From positions 100,265 through 163,709 of the forward strand of contig CAMYOC010000040.1 in assembly GCA_947259915.1 (NCBI GenBank): a DNA stretch of 63,445 nucleotides, written 5' to 3'. How positions within the stretch are numbered: position 1 is the first letter of the stretch; each line of letters opens with the position of its first letter. The position numbers and the translations under genes were made by a program. The DNA is from an uncultured Gammaproteobacteria bacterium. GTDB lineage: Bacteria > Pseudomonadota > Gammaproteobacteria > Steroidobacterales > XN24. The notes beneath the pieces are model-generated. The model saw nothing but the letters and a program-made list of their open reading frames with translations. It did not search any database and was not told the origin of the DNA. Below are positions 36,920 through 45,591 of the stretch, in pieces.

Positions 36920-38263
36920 ATGAGCGCAGCGCAATCGCGCACGCTGTCAGACAGCCGCGGACGGCGTACGCTGTTGCTCTGTCTGCTCTATTTTTGCCAG
37001 GGCTTCCCCTGGGGATTCGCCACCATCGCGCTGCTGGCCACCCTGAGTCAGGCCGGTCATGGCAAGGCCGAGACCGCCACCGTGGTGGCCCTGGCCATCC
37101 TTCCCTGGACGTTCAAATTTGCTTTCGGACCGCTGATCGACTCGGTGCGCATGCCGGCGCTGGGGCTGCGCCGTCCCTGGATCGCGATCGCGCAGTTCTT
37201 TATGGCGCTGACCCTGCTGGCGGCGGCGACATCGGGAGCGATGGACAGCGATGCAACGCTGATGTATCTCGCCTGGGTCTTTTTCGTGCACAACTGTTTC
37301 GCCGCGCTGCAGGACGTCTCCACCGACGCGCTGGCGGTGGATCTGCTGGACGATTCCGAACGCGGCCGGGTCAATGGTTTTATGTGGGGCTCGAAGCTGC
37401 TCGGTATAGCGGTCGGCGGCGCCGGCATGGCCACCGTGATCGCGTACAGCAATCTGCAGACCGCGGTGTTGCTCCAGGCCGGCATGACGATGGCGGTGTT
37501 GGGTCTGGTCATCGCCTGGCGCGAGCGCCCGGGCGAGCGGCGCTTCCCCTGGTCCGCCGGCAGTGCCCAGGGTGCGCTCGGCAAGGGCAGCTTCGGACCG
37601 CTGGTCACCGCCAGGGAACTGAAGCGCGCATTGACCAACCGCACGACCTTGACCCTGGTCGCCGTGGCCTGGGCCTATAACATCGCGGAGGGTATCTACG
37701 ACCCGCTGACCGTAGAGTTTTTTGTGCAGGAACTTCGCTGGTCGGCGGAGCGGTTCGCGCGGGCTCAGGGGACATGGGGCGTACTGGGAGAGCTGTGCGG
37801 CGCACTGCTGGGCGGCTATCTGTGCGATCGCCTGGGTCGGCGGCGGGTCGCCGCAATGGGTCTTGCGGGGATGATGGTGACGCTGCTGGCCTTTGCCCAG
37901 ACCGCACAATCCTGGCAGACACCGGACTATTTGCACGTGCTCCTGCTGCCTGCATTCAAAGGTACGCTGGCCTTCGCCACCGTCAGCTTCTTTTCGCTGT
38001 TTATGAAAGTCTCCTGGACACGGGCCGCCGCTACCCAGTTCACGCTGTATATGGCGATGGCTAATCTCGGCTATGCCTTCGGCGCCAAACTCATCACCTG
38101 GCTCGAGCGGGCGGGGTTGGATATGAGCCTGGCTGACTTCTACATGGTGGCGGGACTGGCCCCACTGATCCCGCTGGTCCTGCTGGTGGGTCTTGACCCG
38201 GATGGCGTGGAAGAGCGCCGGCTGGCCGAAGCAATGCGGCTGGAAATGGCACGAGCAGAGTAG
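36920..38263 (+). CDS. MFS transporter (AmpG/PAT-like)
   Basis: The 447-residue protein has about 12 hydrophobic segments. It opens LLLCLLYFCQGFPWGFATIALLA in pieces typical of the AmpG-like/acetyl-CoA transporter branch. KFAFGPLIDS and LRRPWIAIAQ follow, and later ALQDVSTDALAVDLL, a signature of that branch. The substrate could be muropeptides or another solute; it cannot be settled from sequence. It lies between pgsA and the displaced tRNA-Gly gene, with 136 bases upstream that hold no other gene. Confidence 0.85.
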   Translation: MSAAQSRTLSDSRGRRTLLLCLLYFCQGFPWGFATIALLATLSQAGHGKAETATVVALAILPWTFKFAFGPLIDSVRMPALGLRRPWIAIAQFFMALTLLAAATSGAMDSDATLMYLAWVFFVHNCFAALQDVSTDALAVDLLDDSERGRVNGFMWGSKLLGIAVGGAGMATVIAYSNLQTAVLLQAGMTMAVLGLVIAWRERPGERRFPWSAGSAQGALGKGSFGPLVTARELKRALTNRTTLTLVAVAWAYNIAEGIYDPLTVEFFVQELRWSAERFARAQGTWGVLGELCGALLGGYLCDRLGRRRVAAMGLAGMMVTLLAFAQTAQSWQTPDYLHVLLLPAFKGTLAFATVSFFSLFMKVSWTRAAATQFTLYMAMANLGYAFGAKLITWLERAGLDMSLADFYMVAGLAPLIPLVLLVGLDPDGVEERRLAEAMRLEMARAE

Positions 38264-38443
38264 GGCGGAGAGCGCAGCCCGAACGGGCCGGGCAAGCGCC
38301 TGCAACGCGTGTCTTCCGAGATCGCGCGCCGACATCTGCGAGGCAGGTGCTCTCGGTCGCCCGCCGCCTCGTACGACGCGATAGAATTCGTGGCTGGCGG
38401 CCGCGAGGCCTGAGCACCTGACGAGTTACCAACGGACCCCCGC

Positions 38444-39460
38444 ATGCAGATCAAGACAAAGGGCATTGTCTACGTCGCCACGAAGAAAGAACGCTATGTC
38501 GTGGAGGCCTTCCTGTCAGCGACCAGCGTCCGGGCGTTGGTACCGGATCTGCCCGTTACGCTGTTTACCGATCTCGACGACTCGCCGTTTTCCCGGGCGC
38601 CTTGTTTTAGCACGGTGGTCCCGATCGATTCTGTCAGTAATTTCGGCCGCACCTGGTCGGAAGGCCAGCTCGACCGGATCCGGTGTCTGCCGTCTTCGCC
38701 CTATGATCTGACCTTGCATCTGGATTCCGATACCAGGGTGAACAGCCCCGAAATCGCGTCGGCATTCTCCTTGCTCGAAACGCATGACATGGCGATGGTC
38801 GAATGCGCGGTCGACAACAGCTACAGCCGGCAGTACTACGGACGACCGATGTTCAACGTCGGCTTCATGTTGTTTCGGAAATCCGAGCCGGTGATGCGGT
38901 TACTGGAAATGTGGGAACAGAAGACCATCGAGTTTTTTGATCTGGCCGCCGCCGACGCCGATCCGGAGATCGAGTGCCTGAGCCATATCGCGGATGCCGA
39001 GCGGCGCAGGAAATTGTTGTTTATGGATCAGCTGAGCATGGTCCAGCTGCTGAGTCCGGAAGTGAATGTCTGCGGCGTTGACTGCGCGATCCTCGACGAG
39101 AGCTGGAATTATCGGGGCTCTGCCGAAGGTCGACCGCCGCCAGCAGAGCTCAAGGTCAACCATCACCCGAGTCTGCGAAAATTGCATTTCGGCCGTGATC
39201 TCCGTCTCGCGGCCATGCGTTATCAGAGCGAAGGACATCTGGATCTGGCCTTGTCGGTGTTGACCTGGCTGGATAATGAAGAACCGGGGCAGATGGATGT
39301 GATGAAACTGATCGTGGTCTGTCAGGTGCAGATGAACAAGTACGATGCGGCGATCGGAACCCTCGGGAGACTCCTGGAGCGTTATCCCGGATACCCGTGG
39401 GCTGAGTCGGCGCGGCAGAAACTCGAGCAGCAACGGGTAGCGACCGACGCAGGCGAATAG
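38444..39460 (+). CDS. Glycosyltransferase-like protein with C-terminal TPR region
   Basis: The first 210 or so of the 338 residues resemble a GT-A nucleotide-sugar transferase. TKGIVYVATKKERYVVEA opens the domain, then LTLHLDSDTRV (D-x-D metal site), MFNVGFMLFRKS and DQLSMVQLL. The last 90 residues (YQSEGHLDLALSVLTWL, KYDAAIGTLGRLLERYPGYPWA) form about two tetratricopeptide-like helical hairpins. There is no signal peptide. It lies just before tRNA-Gly, in an interval absent from the E. coli arrangement. Acceptor unknown. Confidence 0.75.
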   Translation: MQIKTKGIVYVATKKERYVVEAFLSATSVRALVPDLPVTLFTDLDDSPFSRAPCFSTVVPIDSVSNFGRTWSEGQLDRIRCLPSSPYDLTLHLDSDTRVNSPEIASAFSLLETHDMAMVECAVDNSYSRQYYGRPMFNVGFMLFRKSEPVMRLLEMWEQKTIEFFDLAAADADPEIECLSHIADAERRRKLLFMDQLSMVQLLSPEVNVCGVDCAILDESWNYRGSAEGRPPPAELKVNHHPSLRKLHFGRDLRLAAMRYQSEGHLDLALSVLTWLDNEEPGQMDVMKLIVVCQVQMNKYDAAIGTLGRLLERYPGYPWAESARQKLEQQRVATDAGE

Positions 39461-39494
39461 TCTTCGCCTTCACTTCCCGGCGCGAGCCCGGCCC

Positions 39495-39522
39495 TTGACA
39501 GGGCACCGGCGGCCGCTAGAAT
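39495..39522 (+). promoter_or_regulatory. Promoter of tRNA-Gly
   Basis: A consensus TTGACA (39495–39500) and TAGAAT (39517–39522) are spaced by 16 bases and end 14 bases before the mature tRNA. Confidence 0.75.
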
Positions 39523-39536
39523 TCCCCGTCTGCCAA

Positions 39537-39612
<76 letters not shown>

Positions 39613-39622
39613 GAACAAGATC

Positions 39623-39660
39623 ACAGGCCCGGGTCGTTTTGACCCGGGTCTGTGTGTTTT
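39623..39660 (+). terminator. Terminator after tRNA-Gly
   Basis: A long hairpin (39623–39635 pairing with 39641–39653, one G–T pair, loop GTTTT) is followed by GTGTTTT. It begins 10 bases after the tRNA CCA. Confidence 0.85.
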
Positions 39661-39670
39661 CAGACCACGT

Positions 39671-39973
39671 TTATTCCCAGATCACGTCCCGGCCACCGCT
39701 CTCAGCCGCGGCCAGCAGCTCCAGCAGCGGGAAAGCTCGCTGGTGGATCGTCACCTTGGGTTCACCTTCACGCCGGTCGGGCTGCGGCGCCTCCGCCTCG
39801 GGTCCGAGTTCATCCAGCGCCGCCTGAAGGCTGTTTCGGGCCGCGCCGATATTCGTGGCCCGGCACGCACCCGGTACATGGCCACTCTGGCCCATCATCC
39901 GGAGCAGCTTCCTGGCCACGTCCCCGAACATAATGATGTCCGGATAGGCCTTGGTCTTGAAGGTCACGATCAT
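39671..39973 (-). CDS. DUF1840 family protein
   Basis: The 100-residue protein begins MIVTFKTKAYPDIIMFGDVA and continues RKLLRMMGQSGHVPGA, a close match to the DUF1840 consensus, followed by a helix and VTIHQRAFPLLELL. Function unknown; it is a soluble small protein found mainly in beta- and gammaproteobacteria. It is encoded opposite to the flanking tRNA-Gly and tRNA-Cys genes. Confidence 0.85.
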   Translation of the reverse strand: MIVTFKTKAYPDIIMFGDVARKLLRMMGQSGHVPGACRATNIGAARNSLQAALDELGPEAEAPQPDRREGEPKVTIHQRAFPLLELLAAAESGGRDVIWE

Positions 39974-40071
39974 GATCTGCTGACTCTTTGGCGCGTGCCG
40001 CGTCAGGGTCCCCCGAGGGTCTACTGCAGGCCGCCGCCACTTGTGGTAGATTTCCGCCTCCGCGAACCCCT

Positions 40072-40145
40072 GGCTAGGTGGCAGAGTGGTGATGCAGCGG
40101 CCTGCAAAGCCGCGTACACCGGTTCGATTCCGGTCCTAGCCTCCA
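40072..40145 (+). tRNA. cysT: tRNA-Cys(GCA)
   Basis: This 74-base cloverleaf has acceptor GGCTAGG/CCTAGCC, anticodon loop CTGCAAA (GCA) between CGGC/GCCG, T-loop TTCGATT and encoded CCA. It is the second tRNA in the E. coli order after pgsA. Confidence 0.98.
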
Positions 40146-40203
40146 GTCCTTTCCCCCGCAGTTTGCAACGGATGACCGTCTGCGGCTTCGCGGCCATGCA
40201 CCC

Positions 40204-40839
40204 TCAGGGCTGGCCCGATCCCGTCGGAGGCATCCCCGGCATCCCGGGCATCGCAGGCATGCGCATGCATTGACCCGGCGCTTCGAACAGACCTGCATCG
40301 ATGGGACCGAGTTTCAGATCTTCCAGGGTCATAGTGACGGCCACGTCATTGGCGCTGGGCTCGACGACCATCTTCAGGGGAATGTTCTCCGCGGTCACCC
40401 AGAACTGGGCACGGTGGATCTCGCCGGCATCCCTGGATATCACCTCATAGTGGGTCGTCTGAATACCGTCGATGGTCTCCTCTCCAAGCTCCTTGTATTC
40501 CACATTCTCAGCGTCGACCGCGTCGCTATGGCCCATACCCGGATCGTCATCGATCTCGTCCAGCGATTGCTCCAGACAGGTCGGCATGGCGGGATTAGAG
40601 ATCCACATCACGCCGAGATCCTGGCGCACGATATTGGTTACTTTCATACCCTGAAAATCAGTCTCGGTACGCACCTTTTCCGGCGTCCAGTAGAGCTTCT
40701 GTTCCATCCGGCCCTGGGCGGTATCCATCACCCGGGTGCCCGAGTATTCGACCGTCGGTGTAAGAAACGGCAATTCGCCCGCGCCGGCGGTCACAGGCGC
40801 GAGGGCAACGAGGAGGGCGAGGGTGGTTGCATGTTTCAT
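40204..40839 (-). CDS. Exported protein of unknown function (DUF4412-like)
   Basis: ATG 40839 gives 211 residues starting with a signal peptide (MKHATTLALLVALAPVTAGA). A Shine-Dalgarno AAGGAG lies 10 bases before it; for ATG 40848 it would be too close. The mature part is rich in beta strands (PTVEYSGTRVMDT, GRMEQKLYWTPEKVRTE, GIQTTHYEVIS) like LolA-fold/DUF4412 periplasmic proteins. It ends with a Met/Pro/Gly-rich tail (RMPAMPGMPGMPP). It lies between tRNA-Cys and tRNA-Leu on the opposite strand. Confidence 0.7.
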   Translation of the reverse strand: MKHATTLALLVALAPVTAGAGELPFLTPTVEYSGTRVMDTAQGRMEQKLYWTPEKVRTETDFQGMKVTNIVRQDLGVMWISNPAMPTCLEQSLDEIDDDPGMGHSDAVDAENVEYKELGEETIDGIQTTHYEVISRDAGEIHRAQFWVTAENIPLKMVVEPSANDVAVTMTLEDLKLGPIDAGLFEAPGQCMRMPAMPGMPGMPPTGSGQP

Positions 40840-41007
40840 CGGCAACATACTCCTTGTGAGATTGGAGCGAGGCGGGGCAGGTCCGGCCGGGACCGTAATA
40901 GTCGAAGCATGGCAATCCGACGGCTGTCTGGTCAATACCTCGGACGCAAACTGCCGCCAATCATGACGACCGGGCGCAAGGTCAAGTAAGCTAGGCCCCC
41001 AGACGCG

Positions 41008-41094
41008 GCCCGGGTGGCGGAACTGGTAGACGCAGCGGACTTAAAATCCGCTATCCGCAAGGATGTGTGGGTTCGACTCCCGCCCCGGGCACCA
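41008..41094 (+). tRNA. leuZ: tRNA-Leu(UAA)
   Basis: This 87-base class II tRNA has acceptor GCCCGGG/CCCGGGC, anticodon stem GCGGA/TCCGC with loop CTTAAAA (anticodon TAA), a long variable arm and encoded CCA. It is the third member of the glyW–cysT–leuZ series. Confidence 0.98.
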
Positions 41095-41470
41095 AGAAGA
41101 AGTGGGGCGCCGATGTTCAGCGCGGCGAGCAGCCCCGGGCCGACATCACCATCAATCGCGACTCGCTTGACGCGGCCAGCATGCTGAGCCGTATAACGGA
41201 CTCAGTCTATTGAAAGACGGCTGTATCAGGACCGCAGGCCATATGCCGGACAGGCAAAGAACAATAAAAACAGCATCCTATGCAGCTTTTCTCAATTTCT
41301 ACTCAAATATTTTTGCGTCTGCCGGCTACGCGGGCCGTACATTTCCGGCGGATCAATCGACGATCCGTGATGGCGACAATACAGACCGCAAAAAAATGCG
41401 AACCGTGTCGTAGAACGCCTGGGCGCAGATGACCATACTCGGAGGCCTGTCCACTGGGGAGTCTGCACGA
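41095..41470 (+). other. Intergenic stretch without a confident gene
   Basis: This is 376 bases from the tRNA-Leu CCA to the next start. A reading frame immediately after the CCA encodes about 40 plausible residues (KKKWGADVQRG through DSLDAASML) and stops at 41211–41213, possibly a gene remnant. The segment 41255–41320 is clearly AT-richer than its surroundings. No repeat or second RNA gene was seen. Confidence 0.5.
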
Positions 41471-41890
41471 ATGCTTACCATCGTCTTTGTCATCGTCGTC
41501 AGCGCGGCCGTGGTCGGCTCGATGTGGATGTTGCGTAGCATGCAGCCCCAGGGCGACAACGCCGAATCCTCGCTGTTCCCGATCCGCGATAGCATGCGAT
41601 CGGGCTCCGGTGAGCAGGGCGATGCGGACTTCCACGCGGTAGCCATCCGGCCCTGCAAAGACGCCTGCGCCGCGGTCAGGGCGCTCGAGGGACGGAAATT
41701 TCTCTCCCACAACCCGCCGTTTCTGCCCCTCGCGGACTGTGACCAGTCCATGTGCCAATGTCGTTATCAACATCACTCGGACCGCCGCGGCCGAGACGAC
41801 CGGCGTGACGACCTGGCCACCGGGGTGAGCTTTAGCATGGATCGGGAAGGTATGGATCGTCGTCTGGTTGGCGATCGCAGAGGCAGCTGA
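41471..41890 (+). CDS. Small membrane-anchored protein with a cysteine cluster and Asp/Arg-rich tail
   Basis: ATG 41471 (GGGGAG 10 bases upstream) gives 139 residues. One N-terminal transmembrane segment (MLTIVFVIVVSAAVVGSMWM) is followed by a domain with CKDACAAVRALEGRKFL and LPLADCDQSMCQCRY, five cysteines in all. Then comes a charged HHSDRRGRDDRRDD tail. The pattern looks conserved rather than random, but I cannot assign a function. The cysteines could bind metal or haem-free iron or form disulfides. ATG 41429 is an alternative start. Confidence 0.65.
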   Translation: MLTIVFVIVVSAAVVGSMWMLRSMQPQGDNAESSLFPIRDSMRSGSGEQGDADFHAVAIRPCKDACAAVRALEGRKFLSHNPPFLPLADCDQSMCQCRYQHHSDRRGRDDRRDDLATGVSFSMDREGMDRRLVGDRRGS

Positions 41891-42027
41891 ACGGCCCCTG
41901 ACGTCCCTGTCGCTGCGCTTCCGCGCAAACCCTGCACTCATTTAGCGTTAGCCTGAACAGGCCCGTCCGGGCTATAATGTGCCGTTCGGTCAGCCACGGC
42001 TGACGCCCACGGAATGACGGCACAAAA

Positions 42028-42615
42028 ATGGCAGAAACGCTCGCTGAATACGCACTCTCCGAAGACCATCCCGCCGATACGGGGACCATTTTCGATTCCA
42101 TGGATGTCCCGCAGGAGGCAACTGCCGTGCTGGGGCAGCTCGAGGAGCTGAACCAGCGCTTCCGGGCCACGTTCGCGGTCGACAGTGAACTGGTCCCCAG
42201 GCCGGAGCTCGATCAACATCAACAACTACTGAACGAAGCCAAGCAGATGCTCGAGGAAGTGCTCGAGCGCGGCGGCGACCCGGTCCAGCGGGCCTCGGTG
42301 CTCGGCGGTATCACCGCCGGTCTCGCCATTGGCTCGGCCGTCCATCAAAACCGTTATCTGATGCGCCAGCACTATCAGGCGCTGAGCGAGTCAATCGGCG
42401 ACACCGCCGAGCCCAGCGGCAAGTCGCGTCGTCAATTGTGGCTGGCACAGATCCTTGGCGATCTGCTCGAAGAGCGTCCCGAGGCGGTGGCAAGCCGCAG
42501 TCTGAAAAGCCGTGTATGGCGGCGCTATCAGCGCAAGTTCGGCAAGAGCGAGGATACGTTCCGCCGCGACTGGCGCGCCTTGTGGCAACGCAAACGCGAC
42601 AAGACCGCGGCCTGA
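42028..42615 (+). CDS. Conserved hypothetical protein upstream of the ccm operon
   Basis: This 195-residue, mostly helical, charged protein has no signal peptide. A possible hydrophobic stretch is GGITAGLAIGSAV (about residues 93–105), and the C-terminus is strongly basic (SRVWRRYQRKFGK, DWRALWQRKRDK). I do not recognise it. Codon use is like its neighbours. It is separated from ccmA by 270 bases that contain no gene I can support. Confidence 0.6.
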   Translation: MAETLAEYALSEDHPADTGTIFDSMDVPQEATAVLGQLEELNQRFRATFAVDSELVPRPELDQHQQLLNEAKQMLEEVLERGGDPVQRASVLGGITAGLAIGSAVHQNRYLMRQHYQALSESIGDTAEPSGKSRRQLWLAQILGDLLEERPEAVASRSLKSRVWRRYQRKFGKSEDTFRRDWRALWQRKRDKTAA

Positions 42616-42885
42616 ACCGGCACCCTTAAGCCAGCACCCGCATCGCCCCTTCGCACTGCGCTCAACATGCTCCGATGGGTGCCCGGAAGCGCTGCCGCGG
42701 CGGGGCCGGTCTGGCCTCTTCCCGGCAGTGATCCAGGTCAGAGAGAGAAGCGCGGCGCCCGTGTATACTGCCGCCGCCGAACGGAGCCCAAGGCCCATTC
42801 GACGGCTAATGCAAAGCCCCGGCGAGATGCTTTTCCCAAGGCGCCGGTTCGACATTAAGACCGTCAGGACAATGAACGAGATTTG

Positions 42886-43533
42886 ATGAGTACTGAACCG
42901 GCAGAACCCGGAACCGAATCGCTGCTGGAAGCCAAAGACCTTGAGCTTTGGCGTGGCGAGCGGCGGCTGTTCAGCCAGCTGTCCTTTTCGCTCGGGACGG
43001 GCGAACTGCTGCATATCACCGGCGTCAACGGTTGTGGCAAGACCAGCCTGCTGCGCGTGCTCTGCGGTCTGACCCTGCCAGAGACCGGGGAAGTCAGCTG
43101 GCGCGGGCAACGCGTGATGCGCAACCGCGCTGATTACCACGCCGAGATGACCTATGTCGGCCACCGGGAGAGCCTCAAGGGCGAGCTGTCGGCCAGGGAA
43201 AATCTGAGCTTCGATCTGCAGCTGCGCCATGCGTCGAGTCCCGAGGACATCGATCAGGCACTCGACCGGGTCGGGCTGGCCAGAGCGCGCGATGTGATGG
43301 CGCGAGGACTGTCTGCCGGGCAAAAGCGGCGCGTGTCGCTGGCCCGGGCGCTGGCCAGCCGCGCGCGGCTATGGGTGCTCGACGAGCCCTACACCAATCT
43401 GGATGTGCCCGGCCGCGATTTTGTCGACCAGGTAATGAGCGAGCACCTGGCCACAAACGGTCTCGTGTTGCTGGTGGCCCATCAGAGCCATGGCGTGACC
43501 GGCGGCCGCATCCGTCAGCTGGAACTCGCCTGA
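42886..43533 (+). CDS. ccmA: Cytochrome c maturation ABC ATPase CcmA
   Basis: This 215-residue ATPase of the CcmABCD haem-handling complex releases holo-CcmE. Walker A GVNGCGKTSLL, signature LSAGQKRRVSLARAL and Walker B LWVLDEP are intact. Start ATG 42886 follows a TTG that could extend it by one residue. It is the first gene of a complete ccmABCDEFGHI operon and overlaps ccmB as TGATG. Confidence 0.96.
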   Translation: MSTEPAEPGTESLLEAKDLELWRGERRLFSQLSFSLGTGELLHITGVNGCGKTSLLRVLCGLTLPETGEVSWRGQRVMRNRADYHAEMTYVGHRESLKGELSARENLSFDLQLRHASSPEDIDQALDRVGLARARDVMARGLSAGQKRRVSLARALASRARLWVLDEPYTNLDVPGRDFVDQVMSEHLATNGLVLLVAHQSHGVTGGRIRQLELA

Positions 43534-44216
43534 TGGAAGTGCCAGGTCTGGGACAGGCTTTTGCGTTACAGGTGGGCCGGGACATGCGTCTCGCGTTCCG
43601 GCACCTCGGGCAGCTCGCCAACCCGCTGATGTTCTTTATCATGGTCACAACCTTGTTCCCGCTGGCCCTGAATCCCTCGCCCCAGTTACTGGAGGCCATT
43701 GCGCCGGGCGTGGTCTGGGTGGCTGCCCTGCTGGCGTCACTGCTGGCCTCCGAGAGCCTGTTCCGCCAGGACGTGGACGACGGTACGATGGAGCAGCTTG
43801 CGCTGTCGCCGCAGCCGCTGGCACTGATGCTGCTGGCCAAGACCGCGGCCCACTGGCTGATGACCGGGCTGCCGCTGGTGCTGATCTCGCCGATCGTCGC
43901 CTACGGCTTATTCCTGCCCCAGGAAGCGGTACCGGTGACCATGGGCGCGCTGGCCCTGGCTACGCCGATCCTGAGCCTGATCGGCGGCATGATGGCGGCG
44001 CTGACCGTGGGCCTGCGCCGCGGCGGCGGCCTGCTGTCCCTGCTGATCCTGCCGATCGCGATGCCCGTACTAATCTTTGGCGCCCGGGCCACGGATCTGG
44101 CGATGACCGGGATGGAGTCGGTCGGCGCCATCTATCTGTTGGCGGCGTTGCTGTTGTTGGCGATGAGTCTGTCCCCGTTTGCGATGGCGGCGGCCATGCG
44201 CATCAGTCTGGATTGA
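43533..44216 (+). CDS. ccmB: Haem exporter membrane subunit CcmB
   Basis: This 227-residue protein with six hydrophobic segments is the membrane partner of CcmA. FALQVGRDMRLAFRH, LLASESLFRQDVDDGTMEQL and LPLVLISPIVAYG match the family (E. coli 220). ATG 43533 overlaps the ccmA stop. The open frame from 43371 lies inside ccmA. Confidence 0.95.
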   Translation: MEVPGLGQAFALQVGRDMRLAFRHLGQLANPLMFFIMVTTLFPLALNPSPQLLEAIAPGVVWVAALLASLLASESLFRQDVDDGTMEQLALSPQPLALMLLAKTAAHWLMTGLPLVLISPIVAYGLFLPQEAVPVTMGALALATPILSLIGGMMAALTVGLRRGGGLLSLLILPIAMPVLIFGARATDLAMTGMESVGAIYLLAALLLLAMSLSPFAMAAAMRISLD

Positions 44217-44250
44217 GTCTAAATCCGGTTTCTTGTCTAATAGTCAGCCT

Positions 44251-44988
44251 ATGTGGAAATTCATTCATAAATTTGGCTCACCCCCGCATTTTTACCGGCT
44301 TTCGGTGGTGCTGACGCCGTGGTTCGGCTGGGCAGCCGCGATCCTGATTACCGCAGGCACATTGGGCGGTCTGTATCTGGCGCCGCCGGATTACCAGCAG
44401 GGCGAGGGCTTCCGGATCATCTATGTCCATGTGCCCAGTGCGTCCATGTCAATGTTCGTCTATGTGAATATGGCGCTGGCGGCCGCGGTAGGACTGATCT
44501 GGCGGATCAAGCTGGCCCACGCCGTGGCTGCCGCGGCGGCACCCATCGGCGCCTCCTTTACCTTCCTGGCGCTGGCCACGGGTTCGATCTGGGCGAAGCC
44601 GATGTGGGGCACCTGGTGGGTCTGGGACGCCCGGCTCACCTCCGAGCTGGTGCTGCTGTTCCTGTATTTCGGCTACATGGCACTGCGTGCCGCCATCGAC
44701 GACGAGAATCGGGCCGACCGGGCCAGTGCGCTGCTGGCGATCATCGGTTTGATCAATATCCCGATCATCAAATATTCGGTGGAGTGGTGGAATACGCTGC
44801 ACCAGCCCGCAACAATCTCCAAAATGGGCAAGCCGGCCATGGACGGCGACATGCTGACCTGGCTGCTGCTCAACATAGCCGGCTTCATGTGCTTCTTTAT
44901 CGCCGTCCTGCTGATCAGCGCCCGCGCCGAGGTAATCCGGCGCGCGCGCGATCAAAAATGGCTCAAACAAGCGCTGGGGGTGACCTGA
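44251..44988 (+). CDS. ccmC: Haem-handling protein CcmC
   Basis: This 245-residue, six-helix protein has the tryptophan-rich WWD motif WGTWWVWDARLTSEL that binds haem and loads it onto CcmE. Conserved periplasmic histidines lie in YVHVPSASMS and WWNTLHQPATI. ATG 44251 precedes MWKFIHKFGSPPHFY. ccmD follows with one base between stop and start. Confidence 0.96.
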   Translation: MWKFIHKFGSPPHFYRLSVVLTPWFGWAAAILITAGTLGGLYLAPPDYQQGEGFRIIYVHVPSASMSMFVYVNMALAAAVGLIWRIKLAHAVAAAAAPIGASFTFLALATGSIWAKPMWGTWWVWDARLTSELVLLFLYFGYMALRAAIDDENRADRASALLAIIGLINIPIIKYSVEWWNTLHQPATISKMGKPAMDGDMLTWLLLNIAGFMCFFIAVLLISARAEVIRRARDQKWLKQALGVT

Positions 44989-44989
44989 G

Positions 44990-45151
44990 ATGCCGGAATT
45001 CCTCGAATTCGGCAAACACACCACCTATGTGGTGAGTAGTTTCGCCCTGGTGATGGTCGTACTTGCAGGGAACGTGGTGTTTGCGCGCCGACGACTGAAT
45101 GCTTTAGTAAATCGAACGCGGCGACGTCTGTCCGCGGAGGAAAAATCGTGA
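44990..45151 (+). CDS. ccmD: Cytochrome c maturation protein CcmD
   Basis: This 53-residue gene is too short for most ORF cut-offs. It reads MPEFLEFGKHTTYVVSSF, then one transmembrane helix (ALVMVVLAGNVVF) and a basic tail (ARRRLNALVNRTRRRL), the standard CcmD layout. It lies between ccmC (1-base gap) and ccmE (GTGA overlap), which fixes its identity. Confidence 0.93.
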   Translation: MPEFLEFGKHTTYVVSSFALVMVVLAGNVVFARRRLNALVNRTRRRLSAEEKS

Positions 45152-45588
45152 AATCACGACATCAGAGAATGATCGGCATCGGCCTGGTACTGGCTGGCGT
45201 GGCGCTGGGGGCGAGCTTCCTGCTCAGAGCCATGAACGAGAACATCCTCTTCTATTACAGCCCCACGCAGGTCGCGGCCGGCGAACCTCCCGAAAACCGA
45301 CGGTTCCGTGTCGGCGGTCTGGTGGTCAACGGCAGCGTCGAGCGGGCCCCCGGCGATATCGAAGTGTCATTCGTCCTCACCGACAACCAACAGACGGTAC
45401 CGGTGGTCTTTAGCGGCATCCTGCCGGATCTGTTCCGCGAGGGGCAGGGCATCATCGCCCACGGCGAGTTTGATCAGGGCTCGGGCAACTTCGTCGCCGA
45501 CGAGGTGCTGGCCAAGCATGACGAGAACTACATGCCCCCCGAAGTCGCGGCCTCGTTAAAAGACGTCCACACCGGCGGCGGGAGCTAA
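45148..45588 (+). CDS. ccmE: Haem chaperone CcmE
   Basis: This 146-residue periplasmic OB-fold protein is anchored by an N-terminal helix (MIGIGLVLAGVALGASFLL). The covalent haem-binding His is in LAKHDENYMPPEV near residue 130, including the downstream Tyr. FRVGGLVVNGSV and VVFSGILPDLFREGQG are family segments. It is coupled to ccmD by a 4-base overlap. Confidence 0.96.
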   Translation: MKSRHQRMIGIGLVLAGVALGASFLLRAMNENILFYYSPTQVAAGEPPENRRFRVGGLVVNGSVERAPGDIEVSFVLTDNQQTVPVVFSGILPDLFREGQGIIAHGEFDQGSGNFVADEVLAKHDENYMPPEVAASLKDVHTGGGS

Positions 45589-45591
45589 TCA

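Noticed and set aside
42764..42769. TATACT as a -10 for the ccm operon
   Set aside because: No acceptable -35 lies 16–18 bases upstream, so I do not list a promoter.
42667..42858. 63-codon ORF between the unrecognised gene and ccmA
   Set aside because: The composition is Pro/Arg/Ala-rich noise with no ribosome-binding site or conserved pattern.
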